Translations under genes and position numbers: made by a program
In this document: in pieces, positions 31,176-39,986 of the stretch
Numbering within the stretch: the first letter of the stretch is position 1
How the letters are laid out: each line of letters opens with the position of its first letter
From: Nocardioides faecalis
GTDB lineage: Bacteria; Actinomycetota; Actinomycetes; Propionibacteriales; Nocardioidaceae
Assembly: GCF_018388425.1 (NCBI RefSeq)
Contig: NZ_CP074406.1
Span: 2,418,001-2,482,000, forward strand
Reading direction: 5' to 3'
Length of the DNA: 64,000 nucleotides
Notes under the pieces: generated by a model
Database searches by the model: none
The model's input: only the letters and a program-made list of their open reading frames with translations
Told to the model about the DNA's origin: nothing

Positions 31176-32375
31176 TCAGCTGGCGGGGACCCGGATGATG
31201 AGCGCGTCACCCTGGCCGCCACCGCCGCACAGCGCGGCCGCACCGAGGCCGCCGCCGCGGCGCTTGAGCTCCAGCGCCAGGTGCAGCGTGATCCGCGCAC
31301 CGGAGGCGCCCAGCGGGTGACCGATGGCGATGGCGCCCCCGTTGACGTTCACCTTCTCCTCGTCCAGGCCCAGCTCGCGGGCGGACTCGATGCCGACGGC
31401 CGCGAACGCCTCGTTGAACTCCACCAGGTCGAGGTCGGCCACGCTCAGGCCGGCCTTGTCGAGCGCCTTGCGGGTGGCGTTGGCCGGCTGCAGCTGCAGG
31501 GTCGAGTCCGGGCCGGCGACCTGGCCGTGGCTGACGATCTCAGCGAGGATCGGCAGGCCCAGCTCCTCGGCCTTCTTCTTGCTGGTGACCACCACGGCGG
31601 CGGCGCCGTCGGAGATCTGGGAGGCGGAGCCGGCGGTGATGGTGCCGGACTTGGAGAAGGCCGGGCGCAGCTTGGACAGCGACTCCGCCGTGGTGTCGCC
31701 GCGCACGCCCTCGTCGGCAGTGAGGACGACCGGGTCGCCCTTGCGCTGCGGGATGGAGACCGGGACGATCTCCTCGTCGAAGACGCCGTTCTTCTGCGCC
31801 GCCGCGGCACGCTGGTGGGAGCGGGCGGAGAACTCGTCCTGCTCCTCGCGGGTCAGGGCGTTGTCCCGCTCGGCGTTGACCGCCTCGGTGAGGTTGCCCA
31901 TCGCCTGCTGGGTGGCCTGGTCGTAGAGCGCGTCGTAGGCCATGGAGTCCACGAGCGGGGTGTCGCCGTACTTGAAGCCCTCACGGCTCTTCAGCAGCAG
32001 GTGCGGGGCGTTGGTCATCGACTCGGTGCCGCCGGCGACCACGATCTCGGCCTCACCGGCGCGGATCATCTGGTCGGCCTGGGCGATGGCGTTGATGCCC
32101 GACAGGCACACCTTGTTGATGGTGATGGAGGGGACGCTCTGCGGCAGGCCTGCCTTGAGCCCGGCGGTGCGGGCGGGGTTCTGCCCGGCACCGGCCTGCA
32201 GGACCTGCCCGAGGATGAGGTAGTCCACCTGGTCCCCGGAGACGCCCGCCTTCTCCAGCGCTCCCTTGATGGCCACGGCGGCCAGGTCTGCGGCCGACTG
32301 GCTCTGGAGACCACCGAGCAGGCGGCCGATCGGGGTGCGAGCGCCGGCGACGATCACGCTGGGGTTGTCGGACAT
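31176..32375 (-). CDS. Acetyl-CoA C-acetyltransferase (thiolase)
   Basis: 399 residues. Catalytic cysteine in [16 protein letters not shown] (about residue 86-88), [20 protein letters not shown] near 350 and [14 protein letters not shown] at the C-terminus give the complete Cys-His-Cys set. The short length and motifs fit a biosynthetic acetoacetyl-CoA thiolase, the first step into 3-hydroxybutyryl/ethylmalonyl-CoA metabolism. ATG 32375 has GGAGG 5 bases upstream. The 14-bp palindrome at 32418-32431 lies just upstream of a TAGAGT -10. Confidence 0.95.
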   Translation of the reverse strand: MSDNPSVIVAGARTPIGRLLGGLQSQSAADLAAVAIKGALEKAGVSGDQVDYLILGQVLQAGAGQNPARTAGLKAGLPQSVPSITINKVCLSGINAIAQADQMIRAGEAEIVVAGGTESMTNAPHLLLKSREGFKYGDTPLVDSMAYDALYDQATQQAMGNLTEAVNAERDNALTREEQDEFSARSHQRAAAAQKNGVFDEEIVPVSIPQRKGDPVVLTADEGVRGDTTAESLSKLRPAFSKSGTITAGSASQISDGAAAVVVTSKKKAEELGLPILAEIVSHGQVAGPDSTLQLQPANATRKALDKAGLSVADLDLVEFNEAFAAVGIESARELGLDEEKVNVNGGAIAIGHPLGASGARITLHLALELKRRGGGLGAAALCGGGGQGDALIIRVPAS

Positions 32376-32417
32376 GGTTCCTCCGGTTCGAGCGGTGCAG
32401 TCTGAACCCGATCGACT

Positions 32418-32431
32418 CTACTCGGGGGTAG
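32418..32431. promoter_or_regulatory. Ethylmalonyl-pathway palindrome, site 1 (thiolase/epimerase)
   Basis: CTACTCGGGGGTAG, between the divergent thiolase and epimerase genes. On the minus strand it abuts TAGAGT (likely thiolase -10). It matches the other three sites at all conserved positions of YTACTYNNSGGTAR. Confidence 0.6.
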
Positions 32432-32505
32432 CGACTGTGGGCGAGAGGTCCAGCGTCCGGTCTGCCGGCTCCGGGCGCTGGTCTGCGCCCGGCACAATGA
32501 TTCCC

Positions 32506-32973
32506 ATGAGCAACTCCGACGCGCCGGCCGGCGCCGTGCCGGCCCACCTGTTCACCGCCATCGACCACGTGGGCATCGCGGTGCCCGACCTGGACGAGGC
32601 GATCGCCTTCTACCGCGACAACTTCGGGATGGTCGCGGTCCACGAGGAGACCAACGAGGAGCAGGGTGTGCGCGAGGCGATGGTGGCCGTCGGCGACACC
32701 GACTCCAAGATCCAGCTCCTCGCGCCGCTCAACGCGGACTCGACGATCGCGAAGTTCATCGACCGCAGCGGCCCGGGCCTGCAGCAGCTGGCCTACCGGG
32801 TCACCGACATCGATGCCGTCTCGGCGATCCTGCGCGAGCGTGGCCTGCGTCTGCTCTACCCCGAGCCCAAGCGCGGCACCGCGGACAGCCGGATCAACTT
32901 CATCCACCCCAAGGACGCCGGCGGCGTGCTGGTCGAGCTCGTCGAGCCCGCGAAGGACGCCGCGGCGCACTGA
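32506..32973 (+). CDS. mce: Methylmalonyl-CoA (ethylmalonyl-CoA) epimerase
   Basis: 155 residues from ATG 32506. VOC fold with IDHVGIAVPDLDEAIAFYRDNFG (about 22-44), NEEQGVREAM, SKIQLLAPL, and RINFIHPKDAGGVLVELVEP at the end, all diagnostic. It equilibrates the C2 epimers of methylmalonyl-CoA and often ethylmalonyl-CoA. The segment normally reading G-[LI]-H-H is GLQQLAYRV, so the expected His metal ligand is Gln, a variant I also associate with mycobacterial relatives. CACAAT 7 bases upstream is a candidate -10. Confidence 0.93.
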   Translation: MSNSDAPAGAVPAHLFTAIDHVGIAVPDLDEAIAFYRDNFGMVAVHEETNEEQGVREAMVAVGDTDSKIQLLAPLNADSTIAKFIDRSGPGLQQLAYRVTDIDAVSAILRERGLRLLYPEPKRGTADSRINFIHPKDAGGVLVELVEPAKDAAAH

Positions 32974-32996
32974 CCCGCGCCGACCTCGTCGCCTCG

Positions 32997-33039
32997 CGAA
33001 GCCCTCCGTCGCCACCTCCGGGTGGGGCGGAGGGCTTCG
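32997..33039. terminator. Bidirectional terminator-like hairpin
   Basis: A 12-bp stem (CGAAGCCCTCCG with its complement) plus an inner CACC/GGTG stem, between the convergent epimerase and small membrane protein genes. No long T-run. Confidence 0.55.
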
Positions 33040-33044
33040 TCATC

Positions 33045-33377
33045 TCAGATCGGCACCATGGTCGTCACCACACCCAGCAGGGAGAACGCACCGACGGCGA
33101 GGCCGAGCACCGCCAGGGGAAGGCCGGCGGGCCGCGCGGACCACACCATCGCGCCGATCGAGGCGGCGAGCGCCAGCAGCACCGGGGGCGCCAGCATCAG
33201 TGCGATCAGCCCGCTCCAGCCGCCGAGCACCTCCGCGGCGGCGTCGGCGATCACCATGGCGATGATGCCCACGACCTGCACCACCGCGAGCACCAGCGCG
33301 ACGATCGCCAGGACGCGGACGATGCGGCGCTGGCGCTCACCGACGGTGGGCTGTGGGCCGGGGATCATGGTGGGCAT
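33045..33377 (-). CDS. Small membrane protein, unknown
   Basis: 110 residues from ATG 33377; GGAGGTGA lies 13 bases upstream, slightly far. After a 20-residue polar start (GPQPTVGERQRRIVR) come three helices: VLAIVALVLAVVQVVGIIAMVI, ALMLAPPVLLALAASIGAMVW and PLAVLGLAVGAFSLLGVVTTM. I do not recognise a family. It follows pxpC on the same strand after 56 bases and may be part of that transcript. Confidence 0.6.
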   Translation of the reverse strand: MPTMIPGPQPTVGERQRRIVRVLAIVALVLAVVQVVGIIAMVIADAAAEVLGGWSGLIALMLAPPVLLALAASIGAMVWSARPAGLPLAVLGLAVGAFSLLGVVTTMVPI

Positions 33378-33433
33378 GGCGCCATGGTGTTCACCTCCGT
33401 CAGCACCGAAACCCAGGCGAAACCCAGGACGCG

Positions 33434-34297
33434 TCAGGCCCAGCGGAAGCGCAGGTCCGTGCCGGGCCTGAGCTGGGCGAGGCGGTCGGTGTCGGCGTCG
33501 AGGACGACGGCCGCGACCGGGTAGCCGCCGGTCACGGGGTGGTCCGGCCCGAACACGACCGGTCCTCCGTCCGGCGGCACCTGGATCGCACCGCGCAGCG
33601 CGCCCTCGCTGGGCAGCTCGCCCCGGTCCGGCACGAGCTCCAGTCCTCGGCCCTCGAGGCGCAGCCCGACCCGGTCGCTGGCCGCACCGACCCGCCAGCA
33701 CTCCTCGACGAGCCGGGCCAGGTCCGCGACCCGGTCCGCGCGTGGCCCGGGCACCACCCGCAGCACCGGCGTGTCGTCGTACGACGTCGCGGGGACCGCG
33801 TCGACCAACGGCGACGCCGCGGCGCGGTCCCCCACCGCGAGGACGTCGCCCGGGGCCAGCGGCGCCGGGCCCAGCCCGGCCAGCGTGTCCCGCGAGCGGG
33901 AGCCGAGCACCATCGGCACGTCGAGACCACCGCGCACCGCGAGGTAGGAGCGCAGGCCCGAGGCCGGCACGTCGAGACGCAGCCTGGCGCCGGGGCGCAG
34001 CGCGAGCACCGCGCCGCTCGGCTCCGCACGGCCGTCGAGGAGAAGCGGAGCCGGAGCACCCGTCACGCAGACCCACGTCGTCGCCGTCGCCTCCACCTCG
34101 AGCCCGCCGAGGACGATCTCCAGGCAGGCGGCGCCCGCCTCGTTGCCCACCAGCCGGTTCCCCAGCGCGTACGACGCCCGGTCGGCCGCGCCGCTGGCGC
34201 CGACGCCGATCGCGGCGTGCCCGGGACGCCCGGCGTCCTGGACGAGCACGGGCCCGCTGACGGCGCGCACGACCAGGGCGCGCCCCGCAGCGCTCAT
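33434..34297 (-). CDS. pxpC: 5-oxoprolinase subunit C (biotin-dependent carboxyltransferase family)
   Basis: 287 residues. PxpC/KipA family motifs: LVQDAGRPGHAAIGVGASGAADRAS (about 17-41), NRLVGNEAGAACLEI, RSYLAVRGGLDVPMVLGSRSRDTLAGLG and GPVVFGPDHPVTGGYPVAAVV. With PxpA and PxpB it forms the ATP-dependent prokaryotic 5-oxoprolinase that opens 5-oxoproline to glutamate. Its ATG overlaps the pxpB stop by 4 bases. Confidence 0.94.
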   Translation of the reverse strand: MSAAGRALVVRAVSGPVLVQDAGRPGHAAIGVGASGAADRASYALGNRLVGNEAGAACLEIVLGGLEVEATATTWVCVTGAPAPLLLDGRAEPSGAVLALRPGARLRLDVPASGLRSYLAVRGGLDVPMVLGSRSRDTLAGLGPAPLAPGDVLAVGDRAAASPLVDAVPATSYDDTPVLRVVPGPRADRVADLARLVEECWRVGAASDRVGLRLEGRGLELVPDRGELPSEGALRGAIQVPPDGGPVVFGPDHPVTGGYPVAAVVLDADTDRLAQLRPGTDLRFRWA

Positions 34298-34941
34298 CGG
34301 GCCTCGAACCGCACGACAGCCCCTGCCCCGAGCAGGGCGGGGGGCTCGCGGTCGGTGTCCCACAGCACGGCGTCGGTGCGGCCGATCAGCTGCCACCCGC
34401 CGGGCGAGGAGCGTGGGTAGACGCCGCTGAACCCGCCGGCCAGCCCGACCGATCCGGGCGGCACGGACGGCCGCGGCGTGGGCCGGCGAGGCACGGCGAG
34501 CCGGGGGTCGCCGCCGACGAGGTAGGCGAAGCCCGGGGCGAAGCCGCCGAAGGCCACCCGCCACGGCGTCGCCGTGTGTGCGTGCACGACCGCGTCCTCG
34601 CTGAGCCCCGTTGCCGCGGCGACCTCGGCCAGGTCGGGCCCGCCGTAGTGCACGGGGATCCGGACCTCGGTGGGTGCGTCCGCGTGCTCCGCGCCCCTCG
34701 CCCGGGCCGCGGTCAGGGCCTCCGCGTCGGGCACCGCGTCCCGGAGCCGGTCGAGGCCGACCCCGTCCCGCGCCACGAGGAGCACCGTGCAGGCGCCCGG
34801 CACGATGTCGGCCACCACGTCGGCAACCACGTCGGTGCTCGCCGCAGCGGTGCGCAGCGCGTCGACGCACGCCACGACCTCGGCGGTGTCGGCAAGCTCC
34901 AGCAGCAGGCCGCGGTCGCCGTAGGGGTGGACCCGGATCAC
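34294..34941 (-). CDS. pxpB: 5-oxoprolinase subunit B
   Basis: 215 residues from GTG 34941, overlapping the pxpA stop by 4 bases. PxpB/KipI motifs: HPYGDRGLLLEL at the start, VRIPVHYGGPDLAEVAAATGLS (about 105-126) and FGGFAPGFAYLVGGDPRLAVPRR with GSVGLAGGFSGVYP-like glycine turns. A longer open frame toward 35076 overlaps pxpA and is not used. Confidence 0.93.
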   Translation of the reverse strand: MIRVHPYGDRGLLLELADTAEVVACVDALRTAAASTDVVADVVADIVPGACTVLLVARDGVGLDRLRDAVPDAEALTAARARGAEHADAPTEVRIPVHYGGPDLAEVAAATGLSEDAVVHAHTATPWRVAFGGFAPGFAYLVGGDPRLAVPRRPTPRPSVPPGSVGLAGGFSGVYPRSSPGGWQLIGRTDAVLWDTDREPPALLGAGAVVRFEAR

Positions 34942-35801
34942 GGCGTCCCCCGGCCGGCGCTCGCCCCGGCCGTCGGGCGGGGGACGAAGGGCGCCACGCC
35001 GATGCCCGCGTCCCGGAGCGCGGCCCGCACGGCACGGGCGGCCCCGGCCGCGCCGGGGGTGTCGCCGTGCAGGCACAGGGAGCGGACGCCGGGGCTGCGG
35101 GCCAGGCGCACCGCCTGGTCGGCCACCTGGTCCGGATCGGTGAGCAGCGCGCCGGGCTCCGAGCGCGGCACGAGGCCGCCCTCGGGCAGGTAGCCCCGGT
35201 CAGCGAAGCCCTCGCCCACGGCCGTCAGCCCGGCGAGGGAGACGCGGTCGGCGAAGAGCGAGCCGGCCCGGCACAGGACCGGCAACCCGCCGAAGGCGTG
35301 CACGGCCGCGATGACCGCCTCCGCCTGGGCGGGCTGGACCTCGACGGCGTGGTAGAGCGCGCCGTGCGGCTTGAGGTAGGCGACGGCGCCACCCTCGGCC
35401 CGGGCGAGCCCGTCCAGGGCCGCGAGCTGGTAGAGCACGTCGGCCTCGAGCTCGGCCGGCGGCACGTCGATGAACCGCCGGCCGAAGCCGGCAAGGTCGC
35501 GGTAGCCGACCTGGGCCCCGATCACGACGTCGTGCTCCACCGCCAGTGCGCACGTTCGCCGCAGCGTGAGCGGGTCGCCGGCATGGAAGCCGCACGCGAC
35601 GTTGGCGCTGGTGAGGTGAGGCATCAGCGCGGCGTCGTCCCCCAGCTCCCACCGTCCGAACGACTCCCCCACGTCGGCGTTGAGGTCGACCGTCTCGGGC
35701 GCGGCCGGGGCGAGCGAGGCAGCGGAGGCGCCCGAGGCGTTCGGGGCGGCGGGCGCGGACCAGGGTGCGGGCGCTGAGGACACGGCCCTATCGTGGCCCA
35801 T
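34938..35801 (-). CDS. pxpA: 5-oxoprolinase subunit A (LamB/YcsF family)
   Basis: 287 residues from ATG 35801. The family core begins at about residue 37 with DLNADVGESFGRWELGDD and continues with TSANVACGFHAGDP, GAQVGYRDLAGFGRR and YLKPHGALYH. The first 36 residues are an Ala/Pro-rich extension unlike the family. GTG 35783 (VSSAPAPW) with CACGAT 6 bases upstream is an alternative start that still leaves 30 extra residues. It is first gene of a pxpABC operon. Confidence 0.94.
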   Translation of the reverse strand: MGHDRAVSSAPAPWSAPAAPNASGASAASLAPAAPETVDLNADVGESFGRWELGDDAALMPHLTSANVACGFHAGDPLTLRRTCALAVEHDVVIGAQVGYRDLAGFGRRFIDVPPAELEADVLYQLAALDGLARAEGGAVAYLKPHGALYHAVEVQPAQAEAVIAAVHAFGGLPVLCRAGSLFADRVSLAGLTAVGEGFADRGYLPEGGLVPRSEPGALLTDPDQVADQAVRLARSPGVRSLCLHGDTPGAAGAARAVRAALRDAGIGVAPFVPRPTAGASAGRGTP

Positions 35802-35897
35802 GCCTCACCAGGCACTCGGCTCGACGCCACCTCCGCCCGCGCGGACGCTGATCAGCGGCGCGCGTGAGACGAGGGTCACCATTCAGGCATGCTTTGG

Positions 35898-35911
35898 TTA
35901 CTCGTGGGTAA
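35898..35911. promoter_or_regulatory. Ethylmalonyl-pathway palindrome, site 2 (ccr)
   Basis: TTACTCGTGGGTAA, the most symmetric copy, 70 bases upstream of the ccr ATG. TAATGT (35909-35914), a plausible -10, overlaps its end. Confidence 0.6.
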
Positions 35912-35981
35912 TGTTCGCGACGGCCGCTAATGCCACCACCGCCCACGTCGGGCACGACCCAGCATCAGGGAGACGACGACC

Positions 35982-37319
35982 ATGCAGCACATCCTCGACG
36001 CCATCCAGGCCGAAGCCTCGAGCGAGGACTTCGCCAACCTCCAGCTCCCGGACTCCTACCGAGCCGTCACCGTCCACAAGGACGAGGTCGACATGTTCGA
36101 GGGCCTGGCCACGCGGGACAAGGACCCCCGCAAGTCCCTCCACGTCGACCAGGTCCCGCTGCCCGAGCTCGGCCCGGGCGAGGCGTTCGTCGCGGTGATG
36201 GCCTCGGCGATCAACTACAACACCGTGTGGACCTCGATCTTCGAGCCCGTCTCCACCTTCGGCTTCCTCGAGCGCTACGGCCGCGAGTCCGACCTGGGCG
36301 CGCGCCACAACCTCGACTACCACGTCGTGGGCTCCGACCTGTCCGGCGTCGTCCTCGCCGTGGGCCCGGGCGTCACCAAGTGGAAGCCGGGCGACCGGGT
36401 CGTCGCCCACTGCCTCTCGGTCGAGCTCGAGTCGCCTGACGGCCACAACGACACGATGCTGGACACCTCCCAGCGGATCTGGGGCTTCGAGACCAACTTC
36501 GGCGGCCTCGCCGACGTCGCCATGGTCAAGGCCAACCAGCTCATGCCCAAGCCCGAGCACCTCACCTGGGAGGAGGCCGCCTCCCCGGGCCTGGTCAACT
36601 GCACCGCCTACCGCCAGCTCGTCTCCGCCAACGGCGGCAACATGAAGCAGGGCGACAACGTCCTCATCTGGGGCGCCTCCGGCGGCCTCGGCGGGTTCGC
36701 GACGCAGTACGCCCTCAACGGCGGCGCGAACCCGATCTGCGTGGTCTCCAACGAGGAGAAGGCCCAGATCGTGCGCAACATGGGCGCCGACAAGGTGATC
36801 AACCGCTCCGAGATGGACTTCAAGTTCTGGAACTCCGAGGGCACCGAGCAGAACCCCAAGGAGTGGAAGCGCCTCGGCAAGGCCATCCGCGACCTCACCG
36901 GCGGCGAGGACATCGACATCGTCTTCGAGCACCCGGGCCGGGAGACCTTCGGCGCGTCCGTGTACGTCACCCGCAAGGGCGGCACCATCACCACCTGCGC
37001 CTCGACCACCGGCTACATGCACGAGTACGACAACCGCTACCTGTGGATGAACCTCAAGCGGATCATCTCCAGCCACTTCGCCAACTACCGCGAGTCGTGG
37101 GAGGCCAACCGGCTCATCGCCCAGGGCAAGATCCACCCCACCCTGTCGAAGACCTACGCGCTCGAGGAGACGGGCCAGGCCGCGCTCGACGTGCACCACA
37201 ACAAGCACCAGGGCAAGGTCGGCGTGCTCTGCCTGGCCCCCGAGGAGGGCCTGGGCGTGAAGAACACCGAGCTGCGCGAGCAGCACCTCGACAAGATCAA
37301 CCTCTTCCGCGGAATCTGA
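35982..37319 (+). CDS. ccr: Crotonyl-CoA carboxylase/reductase
   Basis: 445 residues from ATG 35982 (GGGAG 9 bases upstream). It is a medium-chain reductase that reductively carboxylates crotonyl-CoA to ethylmalonyl-CoA with NADPH and CO2. Distinctive for CCR rather than plain reductases: ASAINYNTVWTSIFEPVSTF, NLDYHVVGSDLSGVV, RIWGFETNFGGLADVAMVKA, LTWEEAASPGLVNCTAYRQL and KRIISSHFANYRE. It commits acetyl-CoA units to the ethylmalonyl-CoA pathway or supplies ethylmalonyl-CoA extender units. A hairpin terminator follows. Confidence 0.96.
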   Translation: MQHILDAIQAEASSEDFANLQLPDSYRAVTVHKDEVDMFEGLATRDKDPRKSLHVDQVPLPELGPGEAFVAVMASAINYNTVWTSIFEPVSTFGFLERYGRESDLGARHNLDYHVVGSDLSGVVLAVGPGVTKWKPGDRVVAHCLSVELESPDGHNDTMLDTSQRIWGFETNFGGLADVAMVKANQLMPKPEHLTWEEAASPGLVNCTAYRQLVSANGGNMKQGDNVLIWGASGGLGGFATQYALNGGANPICVVSNEEKAQIVRNMGADKVINRSEMDFKFWNSEGTEQNPKEWKRLGKAIRDLTGGEDIDIVFEHPGRETFGASVYVTRKGGTITTCASTTGYMHEYDNRYLWMNLKRIISSHFANYRESWEANRLIAQGKIHPTLSKTYALEETGQAALDVHHNKHQGKVGVLCLAPEEGLGVKNTELREQHLDKINLFRGI

Positions 37320-37361
37320 GGCGCGACGCAAGCACAGCCCAGCACAGCACGGGCAAACAGG

Positions 37362-37392
37362 ACGGCGGGTCCGCACGACGCGGGCCCGCCGT
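37362..37392 (+). terminator. Hairpin terminator downstream of ccr
   Basis: ACGGCGGGTCCGC pairs with GCGGGCCCGCCGT (one G-T pair), 5-base loop, 42 bases past the ccr stop, followed by TCGTCGT with no true T-run. Confidence 0.55.
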
Positions 37393-37527
37393 TCGTCGTA
37401 CCTGGCCGCAAGCCGGAGAGTCCGAACGGATCGAGGACGACCGGCGGGTGCACTGTGTTTCCCCCGTCCCATCGGGGATCATGGGCGTGGTCCCCATGTC
37501 CAGCAGCGAAAGCCGGAGGCTCATCCC

Positions 37528-38784
37528 ATGAGCAACGAGGGTCTGTCCATCTTCGACGACGAGCCCACCCCCAGCGAGGAGCCCAAGCCCGTGACTTCCA
37601 AGGCCGACGACGAGCCCACCCAGGTGATCCCGGCGGTCACCCCGGACGCCGGCCGGACCAACCGCCCGGCGGCCCAGGGCACCCCGCCCGCGCCCACCCG
37701 GGGCCGCCCCAGCGCCCCCACCGGCCCCGCCCCGACCGCTGCGCCGGCGCCCACGGGTCGCCCGGTGGGCTTCTCCAGCGCGCCGGCCGGCCTGGGCAAC
37801 CTGCCCGTGGTCCGCAAGGGTGGCTACGACCGCGACGCCGTCGACGCCCAGATCCGCCAGCTGGCCGGCGAGAAGGCGAGCCTGGGGGCCAGCCTCGCCG
37901 AGACCGAGCAGCGGGTGATCGACCTGGACCAGGAGGTCGCCAAGCTGCGCGCCGAGCTCGCCGAGATGGAGAACCCCTCCTACGCCGGCCTGGGCGGCCG
38001 GGCCAGCGCGATGCTGCGCCTCGCCGAGGAGGAGGCCGCGGAGATCCGCACCAGCGCCGAGGCGGACGCCGCCGAGATCCGCGACCAGGCGACCCGCGAC
38101 GCGAAGGCGATCCGGGCCGAGGCGGCCCGCGAGGCCGACGACATGCGCGCGGTGCAGCTGCGCGAGCTCGAGGAGAACCGCACCCGGCTGCTTGCCGACG
38201 CCGAGCAGGAGCGGGCACTGGCCCGCAGCGAGGCCGAGGACACCCTGGCCGCCGCACGGCGCGAGGCCGACCAGCTCCGGCTCGCCTCCAACCAGGAGGT
38301 CACCGAGCAGCGCGCCCAGGCCCAGCGCGAGGTCGAGCAGGCCCGCGCCGCGGTGGACCGCGAGGTGCAGGAGGCGCGTCGCGCACTGGCGATGGAGAAG
38401 GAGCGGCTGGCCCGCGAGGCCACCGAGCACCACAACACCGCCGTCGCGGAGACCCGTCGCCTCGTCGAGGAGGCAGAGGCCCGTGCCCTGGCGGCTGAGG
38501 CGCGAGCGGCCGAGGCGTCCAAGCAGGCGTCCGCGAACCGCGCCGCAGCCCAGACCGAGGCCGAGGGGCTGCTCGCCCGCGCCCGTCGCGAGGCCGAGCA
38601 GGTCATCGTCTCCGCGCGCACACAGGCCGAGGCCATCACCTCCAGCGGTGAGGCGGAGCTGCAGCGTGAGATCGCGGCCCGGCGTGCCGAGCTGGACCGG
38701 TTGACGAAGCGTCGTGCCTCGATCACCGCCCAGCTCTCCTCGCTCGCCGAGCTCGTCGCCGGGTTCGGTGAGGACGAGAGTTGA
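37528..38784 (+). CDS. DivIVA-like coiled-coil protein
   Basis: 418 residues from ATG 37528 (GGAGG 8 bases upstream). The acidic N-terminus and Pro/Ala/Thr-rich linker (about 30-85) lead to VVRKGGYDRDAVDAQIRQL at about 94-112, which resembles the DivIVA/Wag31 lipid-binding motif. Residues 115-410 are an almost continuous Ala/Glu/Arg coiled coil with 7- and 11-residue periodicity. By analogy to DivIVA, Scy and FilP it may act in polar growth or cell-shape scaffolding. Its stop overlaps the next start. Confidence 0.7.
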   Translation: MSNEGLSIFDDEPTPSEEPKPVTSKADDEPTQVIPAVTPDAGRTNRPAAQGTPPAPTRGRPSAPTGPAPTAAPAPTGRPVGFSSAPAGLGNLPVVRKGGYDRDAVDAQIRQLAGEKASLGASLAETEQRVIDLDQEVAKLRAELAEMENPSYAGLGGRASAMLRLAEEEAAEIRTSAEADAAEIRDQATRDAKAIRAEAAREADDMRAVQLRELEENRTRLLADAEQERALARSEAEDTLAAARREADQLRLASNQEVTEQRAQAQREVEQARAAVDREVQEARRALAMEKERLAREATEHHNTAVAETRRLVEEAEARALAAEARAAEASKQASANRAAAQTEAEGLLARARREAEQVIVSARTQAEAITSSGEAELQREIAARRAELDRLTKRRASITAQLSSLAELVAGFGEDES

Positions 38785-39935
38785 GCGACTCCTCCGGCAC
38801 CGTCGGACAGACCGGGCGCGGTGGGCACGATCCCGCCGCGCCCGTCGTCGACCCGGCACCGGGTGCCGTCACCGAGCACGCGCCGTACGGCGCCCAGGGC
38901 GAGCCCTTCGACCGTCGCTCCCCGTTCTTCTTCGGCTTCGTGGCGGGCCTGGGGGCCCTGACCGCGATCTGGCTCTTCCAGGCACTGCTCGGCGTCGGCT
39001 CGGTGCTGCTGCTCGTGGTGGTGGCGTTCTTCCTGGCCGCGGGTCTCAACCCGTCGGTGGAGTTCCTCGAGCGGCGCGGGCTGCGGCGCTCACTGTCCGT
39101 GAGCGTCGTCATCGCGGTCGCCCTGGGCGCCGTGGGGCTCTTCCTCGTCGCGATCGTGCCGGTGATCACCGACCAGGTCTCCTCGATCAGCGACAACGCT
39201 CCCCGCTGGCTGGACCAGCTCGAGCGCAACGACCGCATCCAGGAGCTCAACCGCGAGTACGAGGTGATCGACCGCCTCAAGCACTTCGTCAGCGACGGCG
39301 ACTTCCTCTCCACCCTCTTCGGCGGGGCACTGGGCGTCGGGCTGAAGATCCTCTCGGCGTTCTTCAGCCTGTTCGTGATCGTCGTCCTGACGCTCTACTT
39401 CCTGGCCTCGCTGCGCACCACGACGCACGCGTTCTACAACCTCGCACCGGCCTCGCGCCGCGACCGGGTGACCCTGCTGGGCGACAAGGTGATCGCGAAC
39501 ATCGGCGGCTACGTCTCCGGTGCGTTCGTCGTCGCGCTGTGCGCCGGGCTGTCGTCCCTGATCTTCTTGTCGTTGACCGAGATCGGGCAGTACGCCGTGG
39601 CGCTGGCCTTCGTCGTGGCGCTCCTCGACGTGATCCCGATGGTCGGCGCGACGATCGGGGCGGTGATCGTCTCGGCGATCGGTTTCGCCACCGACATCAA
39701 GACCGGCATCGCCTGCGTGATCTTCTACGTGGTCTACCAGCAGGTGGAGAACTACGTGATCTACCCGCGGGTGATGAGCAAGTCGGTCGACCTGCCCGGC
39801 GCGGTCATCGTCATCGCCGCCCTGATCGGCGGCAGCCTGCTCGGCGTCGTCGGCGCCCTGCTGGCCATCCCGGCGGCCTCGGCCCTGCTGCTGATCATCC
39901 GCGAGGTCGTCGTGAAGCGCCAGGACACCCGGTAG
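38781..39935 (+). CDS. AI-2E family membrane permease
   Basis: 384 residues; TTG start at 38781 overlaps the upstream TGA (TTGA). An N-terminal polar 45 residues precede 7-8 membrane helices. Motifs of the AI-2E/PerM/YdiK family: LVVVAFFLAAGLNPSVEFLERRGLRR (about 75-100), ALAFVVALLDVIPMVGATIGAVIV and YVVYQQVENYVIYPRVMSKSVDLPG near the end. Family members include Na+/H+ antiporters and proposed AI-2 exporters; the substrate is unknown. Coupling to the coiled-coil gene suggests an envelope-related role (inference). Confidence 0.88.
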   Translation: MSDSSGTVGQTGRGGHDPAAPVVDPAPGAVTEHAPYGAQGEPFDRRSPFFFGFVAGLGALTAIWLFQALLGVGSVLLLVVVAFFLAAGLNPSVEFLERRGLRRSLSVSVVIAVALGAVGLFLVAIVPVITDQVSSISDNAPRWLDQLERNDRIQELNREYEVIDRLKHFVSDGDFLSTLFGGALGVGLKILSAFFSLFVIVVLTLYFLASLRTTTHAFYNLAPASRRDRVTLLGDKVIANIGGYVSGAFVVALCAGLSSLIFLSLTEIGQYAVALAFVVALLDVIPMVGATIGAVIVSAIGFATDIKTGIACVIFYVVYQQVENYVIYPRVMSKSVDLPGAVIVIAALIGGSLLGVVGALLAIPAASALLLIIREVVVKRQDTR

Positions 39936-39986
39936 CCGTCTCTCCCTAGCCGTCTCCCTAGCCGTCCCGGCGTTCGCCCTCACCGC

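Noticed and set aside
39936..39986. TAGCCGTCTCCC-like direct repeats between convergent genes
   Set aside because: Only two to three short imperfect copies in a 51-base gap; no reason to assign function.
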